DNA of 21,342 nucleotides, from assembly GCA_007116685.1 (NCBI GenBank), contig SKIC01000228.1:1-21342 (forward strand), given 5' to 3'. Source of the stretch: Balneolales bacterium. Its GTDB lineage: Bacteria; Bacteroidota; Rhodothermia; Balneolales; Natronogracilivirgulaceae. This document shows positions 1-7,800 of the stretch, piece by piece; positions within the stretch are counted from its first letter, which is position 1, and each line of letters opens with the position of its first letter. Under the pieces are notes generated by a model. The model was not told the origin of the DNA and did not search any database. It saw only the letters and a list, made by a program, of their open reading frames with translations. The translations under genes were made by a program, and so were the position numbers.

Positions 1-90
1 AATTAAAAACAAGAACACCATCAGAAACAAACCTGTATGGAATAATTTTGAGACTAATAAGTAAGAATTAACAAGGGAAATGGTGTTCAT
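1..90 (-). CDS. Possible 5' end of a membrane protein gene, cut by the window edge
   Basis: From an ATG at 88-90 the minus strand stays open for 30 codons to the window edge. The peptide starts MNTISLVNSYLLVSKL and then becomes strongly hydrophobic (GLFLMVFLFLI), as expected for a signal peptide or first transmembrane helix. It lies 58 bp downstream of the HD-domain gene on the same strand, so it could be the next gene of that transcription unit. No Shine-Dalgarno is present at a useful distance, but most genes here lack one. The stretch is too short to recognise a family and could be chance. On the plus strand two short frames also run in from the edge and stop at 62-64 and 69-71, so the tail of a plus-strand gene is a competing reading. 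Confidence 0.25.
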   Translation of the reverse strand, partial: MNTISLVNSYLLVSKLFHTGLFLMVFLFLI

Positions 91-148
91 AGAAGTCGTC
101 AAGATTTGCTGTTGATAACGGCAAAATCTCCTTTATATGCGATATCCA

Positions 149-694
149 TTAAAATTCAGAGAATGCGTTTATCAAAAAAGTGATATGCTCAGATAAGTCT
201 TTATTTATCATTTCCGCACCCTCTTTTATCTCTTCCCTGCTCACATTGGCTGCAAACTTTTTATCCTTCAATTTTTTCGTGACAGATTTGGCTTTCATAT
301 CCGAAAACCCATTAGGACGCATCAGAGAAACAGCATGCATAAAACCGGACAATTCATCGCAGGCAAAAAGATATCGTTCAATTTCTGTTTCGGGGTGTTT
401 CCCTGTTCTTCCGGGAGCATGTGCCCGAATTGCTTCCATGACATGCTCAGGTAGATTTTCAGGGGGCAGAATTTCATAAAGTGCTTTATTGGGATGATCA
501 TCGGGGAATTTTTCCCAATCTAAATCATGCAACATGCCGGCAAGCCACCAATCATGAACTTCTTGTTCAGATTTCTCTAATTCCCGAGCGTAAGTTTTCA
601 TAGCATGTGCTACCATTCTACAATGATGTCGGAGATTATCTCCGGTGATGAATGTGATTAGCAATTCTTCTGCTCTGTTATCAGTCATAGCCAT
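149..694 (-). CDS. HD-domain hydrolase
   Basis: A 181-residue soluble protein of the HD metal-dependent phosphohydrolase superfamily. The HD signature is visible in order: a His in LRHHCR (residues 23-24), the HD doublet in MLHDLDWE (H56-D57), a His in IRAHAP (H92) and an Asp in FACDELSGF (D113). These are the expected metal ligands. Stand-alone HD proteins of this size usually hydrolyse phosphomonoesters or nucleotides, but nothing here identifies the substrate, so a specific function is not claimed. The C-terminal third is lysine-rich and helical in character. Two nearby ATGs (694 and 688) are both possible; the first is used. A good Bacteroidota-type promoter lies at 735-766, giving a short leader of roughly 35 nt, so the gene is probably transcribed on its own or with the possible gene at the left edge. 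Family assignment is firm; biological role is unknown. Confidence 0.85.
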   Translation of the reverse strand: MAMTDNRAEELLITFITGDNLRHHCRMVAHAMKTYARELEKSEQEVHDWWLAGMLHDLDWEKFPDDHPNKALYEILPPENLPEHVMEAIRAHAPGRTGKHPETEIERYLFACDELSGFMHAVSLMRPNGFSDMKAKSVTKKLKDKKFAANVSREEIKEGAEMINKDLSEHITFLINAFSEF

Positions 695-734
695 TTTATT
701 CTAAATTCTGTTTTTCTGGTCGATTCATCGATTG

Positions 735-766
735 CAAAGGTAAGTGGCAAGTAACTTAGTATCAAA
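735..766 (-). promoter_or_regulatory. Bacteroidota-type promoter for the HD-domain gene
   Basis: Read on the minus strand, TTTG (763-766) is followed after exactly 20 nt by TACCTTTG (735-742). This matches the known Bacteroidota housekeeping promoter (TTTG near -33, TAnnTTTG near -7). Transcription would begin near 728, about 35 nt before the HD-gene start codon. It is the clearest promoter of this class in the intergenic regions of the window. Confidence 0.6.
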
Positions 767-797
767 ATTCATTTTAGGCGAACTATGATTCCAAGCG

Positions 798-834
798 TTA
801 AAAAGCCTGCATTGAAACAATACAGGCTTTTTAA
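798..834. terminator. Bidirectional intrinsic terminator
   Basis: The arms TTAAAAAGCCTG (798-809) and CAGGCTTTTTAA (823-834) are perfect reverse complements. The stem continues inward past one C/A mismatch as ATTG/CAAT with an AAA loop. The A-tract on one side and T-tract on the other make it a rho-independent terminator in either direction. On the minus strand it ends transcripts of the small membrane protein gene, whose stop is 60 bp away. It also separates that gene from the HD-gene promoter. Confidence 0.8.
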
Positions 835-850
835 ATCATCTCTTGATAAA

Positions 851-886
851 TGGTCAGTGGTCAGTTTTCTCAATCCTAAACCCTAA
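851..886. repeat. Short tandem heptamer and telomere-like CCTAAACCCTAA stretch
   Basis: TGGTCAG occurs twice in perfect tandem (851-864). It is followed after 10 nt by CCTAAACCCTAA (875-886), which is itself two near-identical hexamers. The stretch lies between the small membrane protein gene and its terminator, so it would be in that transcript's 3' untranslated region. It may be a remnant of simple-sequence slippage; no function is visible. Confidence 0.5.
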
Positions 887-893
887 CAAACTA

Positions 894-1067
894 CTAGGTC
901 ATGTTCTTTGTCTTTTGAATAAAAGACCATAATGTCAGCATGATAAAAGCGATGACGAATAATGTGCCGGACAAAACTACATTGTAATTAGCTTCCGGTA
1001 AGATGGAATGAATGGCTGATACAAAACCACTCAATATGACGAATATGGATAGTAAAAATGCTTTCAT
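894..1067 (-). CDS. Small two-helix membrane protein, 57 aa
   Basis: Starting at the ATG at 1065-1067 the product is 57 residues. It has two hydrophobic segments, about residues 3-21 (FLLSIFVILSGFVSAI) and about 29-50 (VVLSGTLFVIAFIMLTLW), separated by a short polar turn (HSILPEANYN). The tail is basic (QKTKNMT). The hairpin topology suggests an inner-membrane protein with both ends on the same side. The frame opens 18 nt further upstream at a TTG, but the ATG gives a more typical membrane-protein N-terminus (MKAF), so it is preferred. A terminator follows at 798-834. No family is recognised. The gene is supported by its composition and by the terminator, but a short non-coding hydrophobic frame cannot be fully excluded. 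Confidence 0.55.
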   Translation of the reverse strand: MKAFLLSIFVILSGFVSAIHSILPEANYNVVLSGTLFVIAFIMLTLWSFIQKTKNMT

Positions 1068-1222
1068 TTTGTTCTTTGGTTTCAACTGTTAACGCTTAAT
1101 TATATCGCAGTTAGCCAAGAAATGTTTTAGGTAAAGTGACGAACGGTATGAATTTTCATTTGAGTGGTACTTATTTTCTTGTAAGTGGTTTGAGATGCTT
1201 CACCTTTTTCTCATTAGGCCAA

Positions 1223-1288
1223 TATTTTTGTTCTTTTTTAAGTTGATATCCATTAGATTAACAGCGTTAACCACAAAAAAGCGCTTTT
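1223..1288 (+). promoter_or_regulatory. Leader of the enoyl-CoA hydratase gene: possible -7 box and palindrome
   Basis: TATTTTTG at 1223-1230 matches the Bacteroidota TAnnTTTG -7 element, but no TTTG lies at the right distance upstream (the nearest, 1189-1192, is 30 nt away), so the promoter is tentative. The leader before the ATG at 1292 contains GCGTTAAC (1264-1271), an inverted copy of GTTAACGC at 1088-1095. It also has a perfect 12-bp palindrome AAAAGCGCTTTT (1277-1288) that ends 3 nt before the start codon. No Shine-Dalgarno is present. Confidence 0.3.
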
Positions 1289-1291
1289 ATC

Positions 1292-2074
1292 ATGTCAAAC
1301 ACTGTACTTTGCATTAGAAATAATTTCATTACCACCATCACAATCAATCGTCCAGATGTTAAAAATGCCGTTGACGATGAAACTATGAATCAAATCCGCA
1401 AGGAAGTTGAAGAAAGTTATGAGGATGGTAGCCGCGTCGTTATTCTAACCGGAAATGGCGGCGCTTTTTCGAGCGGGGCAGATATCAAGAAAGCGCTCCA
1501 AAGCAAACTGAATCCGGAGGAAGCCATTTCTGTTTTGACAGACTCCTACGCCCCCGCTATCAAAGCAGTTAGAAATTGCCCCTGCCCTGTTATTGCTGCA
1601 ATTGACGGCATTGCTGCCGGGATTGGTTTGGATTTGGCTTTAGCCTGTGATATCCGCCTGGTTTCTGATACAGCTCAATTATCAGAATTGTTTATTCGGG
1701 TTGGATTGGTTCCTGATGGCGGAGGCACATATAATCTTCAAAGACTCGTAGGCCCGGCTAAAGCCATGGAACTCACGTTTACTGGCGATAGCGTGCCCGC
1801 TGATGAAGCACTCAAACTCGGTATGGTGAATCATGTATTTAGCTCAGATACTTTTACTGATGATGTTATGAAATTCGCCTCAAAGATCGCTATGCAGTCA
1901 CCCACCGCTATACGCAAAGCCAAAACTGCCATTCTAGCTGCGCAAACCGGTACTCTTGAGGATGCAATGAGTAGAGAAGCAAAATTGCAGTTGGAAATTT
2001 TCCAAAGCGAAGATGGCTTTGAAGGATTTCGCGCATTTTTAGAAAAGCGTCCACCAAAATGGATGAGTCAGTAA
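1292..2074 (+). CDS. Enoyl-CoA hydratase/isomerase (crotonase) family protein
   Basis: A full-length 260-residue crotonase-fold acyl-CoA enzyme, presumably cytoplasmic. Oxyanion-hole segments are visible at SSGADI (60-65) and AAIDGIAAGIGLDLALACD (102-120). The loop GLVPDGGGT (138-146) and the C-terminal FEGFRAFLEKRPP complete the family pattern. Aligned by eye to mitochondrial crotonase, the two catalytic glutamates of true hydratases (Glu144 and Glu164 in the rat numbering) are Asp114 and Phe134 here. Asp142 in the VPDGGGT loop matches the aspartate found in PaaG-type ring-epoxide isomerases. A double-bond or ring isomerase is therefore more likely than a beta-oxidation hydratase, but the substrate is unknown. 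The gene stands alone, and its stop is only 13 bp from the convergent stop of the TonB receptor gene, with no strong terminator between them. Confidence 0.88.
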   Translation: MSNTVLCIRNNFITTITINRPDVKNAVDDETMNQIRKEVEESYEDGSRVVILTGNGGAFSSGADIKKALQSKLNPEEAISVLTDSYAPAIKAVRNCPCPVIAAIDGIAAGIGLDLALACDIRLVSDTAQLSELFIRVGLVPDGGGTYNLQRLVGPAKAMELTFTGDSVPADEALKLGMVNHVFSSDTFTDDVMKFASKIAMQSPTAIRKAKTAILAAQTGTLEDAMSREAKLQLEIFQSEDGFEGFRAFLEKRPPKWMSQ

Positions 2075-2087
2075 ATAATCTATTCGC

Positions 2088-4352
2088 CTAAAATCGAATC
2101 TGGGCACTGAATGCGAAATTTCGAGGCTCTGCAAGATAGGCCGGACGTTCTGTATAGTAATATTGCAAAGCGTTATTCACATAAGCAGTAAATAATAAAT
2201 CAGCTTTTCCGGAAGCCAGTGAGAAGTTTCTTGAGATTCTGGCATCCACAACATGCACCGCTACGAATTGATCCGCATCAACTACAAATCTTGAAAAATC
2301 AGAATCTACACGCTCAGGTTTGCTGAAAAACCGGTAATCAATCCCGAACTGGAAGCCAAATGGCAGGGATAATTCAGCACCACTCACAAATTGATGATTG
2401 GAACGAAAAACGAGTGGTGCATCTTCCGTCAAATCTCTGTGATCTAAAAAAGTATATCCAAGATTTATTCGATGCCTGCCTCCATCAATTAGAAAACGAA
2501 GCGTTGTTTCAACTCCGCGAATGCGGGCTTCGGTGAGATTTATGAATTGAAAGGCTGCTAAAGACGGCACAAATCTTGGCTCAACAAGATTATTATACTC
2601 ATTCCAGAACAGTGCAATATCGGTATCAAGTGATACATTTTGCGACAAACGAACAGCATAATTACTACCAATTTCATAACCCACTGATGTTTCAGGCCTG
2701 AGATCTAAATTGCTTTCCAGAGGTAAAAAATCTCTGTTGTTTACAAATCGCTCAGCTACTCCCGGCACACGAAATCCCAACCCGTAGGCGGCTCTTACAG
2801 TCAAAGCTTCATTGAACGAATAGGCCAGGTTAATTTTCGGACTCACTCTGCTGGCTACATCCTGATCATCAATTTGATAAGCATCGTAACGCAGACCACC
2901 GGAAACCGTAATTTTTCGGCTCAGATCGTGATCAACATGCATAAAGACCGCGTATTCCGGTTGATTTCGCAACATTGTGCTGTCCTGACCAATAAAAAAC
3001 TCGGAATTCGCAAAAATATCATCATAACTTATGCCCGCAATCACGCTGGTTTGGGATGTAGGTACCCATGTTGTTTGAAATTCCGACCCATAACGAAAAC
3101 CTACCGTATGCTGATCTCTCGGACGAAGATTTCCCTGTGAATCAATGGGTCTTACAGCAATGGAATACGCTCTGCCTCGTATGGTAAAAAATAAATCATC
3201 GGTAATAAAGTGACGATACTGCGGCAATAGCGAATAATGTTCAGATTGGACGTAGTTTCCACCTCTGGCTACACTGCCACCGAAATCAATTCTTCCGGCT
3301 CTTAATGGATCATTTAAACCATTCCAATACAAAAATTGGCGATTTTGACTGATTCTGAATCCACCAAAAATGCTTAGATCTGATTTGTCAGAGAATCGGA
3401 ATCCCAACTTGGCGAAAACCTGCGCATTTTCTGTGGCTGAATTTTCCAGATATCCGAGATCGTCTTTGTACATACCGTGAATCCAAAAGCCGAACTTATC
3501 GCCAACTTTTTGGGAATGTGAGACCACCAATCCCTGATAAGGCCTGAAATTATCGGCGCCAGCCCAGGTTCTCTTCCACATTTCGTAAGGCGGTGGTTCG
3601 TAAGCGCCCACAAAACCTCTAACGGTAGTGGTTGGCGTTTCGGCAAAATCTTTCGTGATTAAATTGATTACTCCTCCCAGAGCGCCACCACCATACAAAG
3701 CAGAGCCCGGTCCTTTCACAATCTCGATACGTTCTACTTGCGCCATCGGCAAAGCATCAAACTTTATATCATTTTGATCAGGTCCCACAACAGGTACGCC
3801 GTCAATTAGTAATAAAACCCGACTCCCCACTCCATAAGAAAAACCTGTGGACCCCCTGATGTTCACTTGATTTTCTGCCATTTGAACACCCGCCACATAT
3901 CTTAGTGATTGGTCGAGGCTGATAATATTTCTCCGCTCAATTTCCTGAGCAGAAACCGTAGCCAAACTTACGGGAACTCGCCCGGCAACCTGTGCTCTTC
4001 TGCCAGCCGTTACCAAAATTTCACCGGAACTGTAGGTAATGGGCTCAAGTGTAACTGAAATTTCATGAACAGTTTCTAAACGTACATTGATGGTTTTGGA
4101 TAAGCGCTCATATCCAACCATGCTGAAGTTTATCGTAATCTGACCGGATGATACATTTTGCAAACGAAACCAGCCATCGGCATTAGTTGCTGTTCCTCTT
4201 TCCCGATCCAAATAAACATGAACACCAGGAAGCGGAAAACCTTCCGAACTCAATACAATTCCGGAAACTGTGCTGGATTCATCGATTGGATTTTCTGCAA
4301 ATGCCAGAGATGCAGTGACCAGGAAAATGATAAAGGGTAGCATCCATCTCAT
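2088..4352 (-). CDS. TonB-dependent outer-membrane receptor with carboxypeptidase-like regulatory domain
   Basis: A 754-residue outer-membrane transporter. In order: a signal peptide (about 1-19, ending LAFA); a carboxypeptidase regulatory-like beta-sandwich (about 27-95, with VSGIVLSSEGFPLPGVHVYL and TNADGWFRL), typical of Bacteroidota receptors; a TonB-box-like EILVTA (111-116); a plug (about 120-235, with LLIDGVPVVG and ERIEIVKGPGSALYGGGALGG); then the 22-strand barrel ending in the usual terminal phenylalanine (QIRF). Length and layout are normal for the family. The substrate (siderophore, haem, cobalamin or other) cannot be told from the sequence. The start codon lies 2 nt after the stop of the upstream lipoprotein gene, so the two are almost certainly co-transcribed and probably work together at the cell surface. 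GGAG within the end of the lipoprotein gene, 8 nt before this ATG, may help translational coupling. Confidence 0.93.
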   Translation of the reverse strand: MRWMLPFIIFLVTASLAFAENPIDESSTVSGIVLSSEGFPLPGVHVYLDRERGTATNADGWFRLQNVSSGQITINFSMVGYERLSKTINVRLETVHEISVTLEPITYSSGEILVTAGRRAQVAGRVPVSLATVSAQEIERRNIISLDQSLRYVAGVQMAENQVNIRGSTGFSYGVGSRVLLLIDGVPVVGPDQNDIKFDALPMAQVERIEIVKGPGSALYGGGALGGVINLITKDFAETPTTTVRGFVGAYEPPPYEMWKRTWAGADNFRPYQGLVVSHSQKVGDKFGFWIHGMYKDDLGYLENSATENAQVFAKLGFRFSDKSDLSIFGGFRISQNRQFLYWNGLNDPLRAGRIDFGGSVARGGNYVQSEHYSLLPQYRHFITDDLFFTIRGRAYSIAVRPIDSQGNLRPRDQHTVGFRYGSEFQTTWVPTSQTSVIAGISYDDIFANSEFFIGQDSTMLRNQPEYAVFMHVDHDLSRKITVSGGLRYDAYQIDDQDVASRVSPKINLAYSFNEALTVRAAYGLGFRVPGVAERFVNNRDFLPLESNLDLRPETSVGYEIGSNYAVRLSQNVSLDTDIALFWNEYNNLVEPRFVPSLAAFQFINLTEARIRGVETTLRFLIDGGRHRINLGYTFLDHRDLTEDAPLVFRSNHQFVSGAELSLPFGFQFGIDYRFFSKPERVDSDFSRFVVDADQFVAVHVVDARISRNFSLASGKADLLFTAYVNNALQYYYTERPAYLAEPRNFAFSAQIRF

Positions 4353-4354
4353 AA

Positions 4355-4810
4355 TTAAAACTCCGGTGGAAATGCAGGGAGGTTATCAAAATCGACATGA
4401 ATATCAAGGTGGATAGAATCCCCTCGTAAAACAGCGATACCGTCATTTTCACGATATTCGCCTGCCGGGCGCCAATTTGAAAATATATCCGGTCCAAACT
4501 GCCAACCTATCGCATTGTAGAAAAAAGTACCGTTTCTGATATTTCGGATTACAATTGTTTGTTCGTCAACATTGTATTGTAATCTATCGGAAACCACCAT
4601 TTCTGTAATTCGGGTAAAATCTGATTCATTTTGCGGAATAAACCGAAAAGCCAAAAAGCGTAAGTCGAAAAGTTCGTTTGAGGAAGGCCAATCACCTTCG
4701 TAGGTAATGGTAACAGCTATAATGCCTTCTGGATCAACGTCATCCAAAGGCGCTAAACCTTCACAGGAAATGAGAAATGCAGCAATGCAAAATGTAAGAA
4801 TGCGCTTCAT
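4355..4810 (-). CDS. Small lipoprotein paired with the TonB receptor
   Basis: A 151-residue predicted lipoprotein: MKRILTFCIAAFLIS followed by Cys16 forms a clear signal-peptidase II lipobox (LISC). The +2 residue is Glu and +3 Gly. The mature part is rich in beta-forming and acidic residues (for example IIAVTITYEGDWP, TIVIRNIRNGTFFYNAIGW, SIHLDIHVDFDNLP) and suggests a single beta-sandwich domain. I do not recognise the family; it is not SusD-like by length. Its 2-bp spacing to the TonB-dependent receptor makes it a candidate surface-exposed substrate-capture or accessory subunit of that receptor. This is inferred from context only. The start codon lies inside one arm of an inverted repeat (4809-4843). 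Confidence 0.75.
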   Translation of the reverse strand: MKRILTFCIAAFLISCEGLAPLDDVDPEGIIAVTITYEGDWPSSNELFDLRFLAFRFIPQNESDFTRITEMVVSDRLQYNVDEQTIVIRNIRNGTFFYNAIGWQFGPDIFSNWRPAGEYRENDGIAVLRGDSIHLDIHVDFDNLPAFPPEF

Positions 4811-4843
4811 GTAGATTTACCTAGGTTATTTCTGAATCTACAT
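4809..4843. promoter_or_regulatory. Inverted repeat spanning the lipoprotein start codon
   Basis: ATGTAGATT (4809-4817) and AATCTACAT (4835-4843) are perfect 9-bp inverted copies separated by 17 nt, with a CCTAGG palindrome (4820-4825) in the spacer. On the minus strand the downstream arm overlaps the first two bases of the lipoprotein start codon. The transcript could fold to hide the initiation site, or the repeat could be an operator between sprA and the lipoprotein-receptor pair. It is not followed by a T-tract, so it does not look like a terminator. Confidence 0.45.
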
Positions 4844-4868
4844 AGAAAAGCATTGCTAAGAAAGTGGC

Positions 4869-7800
4869 TTAACTGGATCGGATTGAAACCACGATATTAA
4901 ATCGAATATCCTGATCTACACGAGGGAAGATATTGGAAGACTTCGGAATTAACTGGCGATAACTGTACTCAAATGAGGCTTTAACCGTCTGAGAGAATTG
5001 ATAACCAATGGTTGGTGTGATTTGAATTCTGGTATCTCCCTGTACATCAGGAATCCCGGGGCTGAACTCATTTACATCTCTGATTAATTCGGATGGATTT
5101 GCATCAAGAGCATCAGCCAAATCCTGATTCAAACGAAATGTTTCCTGAGAATCCATCAAATAGCTAACCGTAAGTTGTAAATCAAGCTGATTACTGAAGC
5201 GCTGTAAAAATGGTAACTGAAATCCTCGTTTAGAGTAGTTTGCCGTTAAACGTACACCCTGCTGTGTACGCTCCAGAACACTATTATTTGATGGACTAAA
5301 ACTTGTAACGGTACTGTGATCGTACTGAATATTAGTTCTCAAATTATTTACCCAGGTCAGGTTTAAACCGATTACCGGACTAAAACGGCGTTCGATATTT
5401 ACGTTTCTGGCCTGGAATTGCGGTCTTGGAAATTGTGAGCTATAGCGCCCAACATTAGGTGAAACCAGTTCGCCTTCATCCAAATTCAAAGCCCAACCGG
5501 TACGATATCTACCTGTATAAGCGTGTGTAAGAGATGCTCTGGTAATATATCTGGAAAGAAAATCAACTCTTCTCTCCCAACCTGACCACGTAATTCTCCA
5601 GTTTGGAAGTGGAATTGGTAAAAATCCTCTCTCGCCAAACGGTCCCACACCGTAGCCAACGTATGCAGAACGGAAATCAGAAGTTAAGCTTGTTGGACTT
5701 AATAAAGCATCTCTGTCTGATTCGTTTACAATCTGCGTGGTTTCATCAATTTGATCAAAAGCACGTTGCAATTGCGACCTAAAAAATGACGTATATCCGC
5801 CCCCGCCAAATGCCCAGGCACTAGCTGTAAGATTACCACTTTGATTAACCGTAGTTGAAATTGAATCCGGACTTACTCTATACGTAATCGCATTGGTGAC
5901 GTCCCAACCAACATTCCAGTCCAAATCGATATTTATATCTCTGTTTGGCCGCAATCCTGTTCTAATGGTGAGATTATCTGTTTTTGTATCTCTTTGATTG
6001 AAGTCAAAAACACGATCAGGGTCATCAGGTTGCACAATTTGAGAAATCGGAATATTATTCTGCAAACCTACTCTGTATCTAAATGCCGGTGAAAAGTTCG
6101 GCTCATCCTCGTTATTGAACATATACCACAATTCCGGTCCGCCCGCAAAGCCTGCCTGAGATGATGAACCCGATTGGGAATAACTAATGTTCAAGTTTTG
6201 CATACTCATCATAGAAACAATGACTCTTCTGCCGTAATAACGTAATTCTTCAGCAAGGTCGAAATCAGAATCTTGAGGCGCTGCATTTTGGCGGGATGTT
6301 TGTGTTCCCGGTTGAACTTGCGTCAAACCACCATTATTAGCTTGATTTTGACGTGCTTCCCGTTCTCTTTGGCGCTGCTGCCGAGCTTGTTGTCTGGCTC
6401 TTTGGCGATCTCGTTGTTCTTGTTCGTCCAGTCTTACCATTTGATCATACCAGTTCATTTTCTTGAACAGGTTTTGCATTCGTATTTCGGGACTTTGATC
6501 AAAATTATAACTATTGGCTAAAGTTGCGCCAAGACCGGAGCCTTCGGGAGCATTATTCCAGCGGAACTGCCCTCGATAAGAAGCCGAGTAATTGAACCAA
6601 TCCAATGCCTGGATATTATTCAAGCGTGGGCGCCAGTTTATGGAGTACGATTCCTGATAATCGCTTCGTCTGGCATTGATGGTATCGTTTGAGATAATAT
6701 TTTCAAAAGTCTCAAAAGTTGGAATGATTCGGAACTCACCGGTTTCCTCATCAATAACTTGAATACCGGTGTTCGCCAGGTTAAATGATGTGTTTGCACT
6801 GAAGGAAGTAGAAATTGACTGAGTCAGATTATAATTGAGTGCAAAGTTATTCCGTAAATCGAAATTGTGGGTTTGCTGAATATTAAAGGGATCCTGATCA
6901 CCAAAATTTCGTCTTTGTGATTCATTGTAGCGCCTGTCTAAAGTTGCAGAAGTTGAAACCGAAGCCGGTACATAAGCAAAGCCCACATCTGAGATATAGC
7001 GTAATACCGGAACTTCATCCATCCAGGTAAATGGACGCACCAAGCGAACATCTCGTACATTCAATCGGTAATTTACGCCGGTTCTGTAATTCCAGCCATC
7101 ATTAAAAATATTATTCGGATCGCGCTGATGCGTAGTATTATAAACATAACTCAGTTGTAGATTATCCAGAGTATACTGCGCCCATCTTGATTCTGAATTT
7201 CTTTTCGAAATGTTGGATAAGTTAATCGAATACGCTTCGCTATACGTTTGAATTTCCAGCAATCTTTGGTCAATCTGGAATTGTTGTTCCTCCTCCGGCA
7301 AATCACTTGCACGAATGGCATTTACAAAATCTGAATAGCGAATATCCCCTTCTCTTGGTAAAAACCGGGGTGTGCTCTCGTTTTGGCGCATGGTGAGTGT
7401 TACAGGAATATTCCAACCGTATCTCTCTGGGATGAACCTATGTAAATTTACTGTGGTTGATAAATCCAGCGATTGACGATCACTCATTTGACGATCACCC
7501 AATCGGGAATCCAAAGAACCGAAACCGTCTGTTGAGCGATTTAAACTGGCGTTTAAAGAAGCAAAATCTGCCATCTGTACTTGCGCCCTTACGTTAGCAG
7601 CCCACCCTTTTTGGTCTTCAAATCCTGAAACCCGTAATTCATTTACCCAAACTTCAGCATCTAAAGACGGTTTGCCCCGATTGTTTGTACGCCTTTCTGA
7701 ATCTTTACCTCTTGAATGCGGATTGCGAACACCAATACCAAACTCCGTAACCCTACTTAAGGAAGGATTACCTTTTATTCCAACGATAGCTCCTGGAACG

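Noticed and set aside
13..88. 9-bp inverted repeat GAACACCAT / ATGGTGTTC near the left edge
   Set aside because: The arms are 58 nt apart, and the left edge may be coding; without the flanking sequence it cannot be distinguished from chance.
180..479. 99-codon plus-strand frame opposite the HD gene
   Set aside because: It is antisense to the HD motif region and shows no protein family pattern.
3374..3646. 90-codon frame on the minus strand inside the TonB receptor gene
   Set aside because: It lies wholly inside a well-supported gene in another frame and has no family features.
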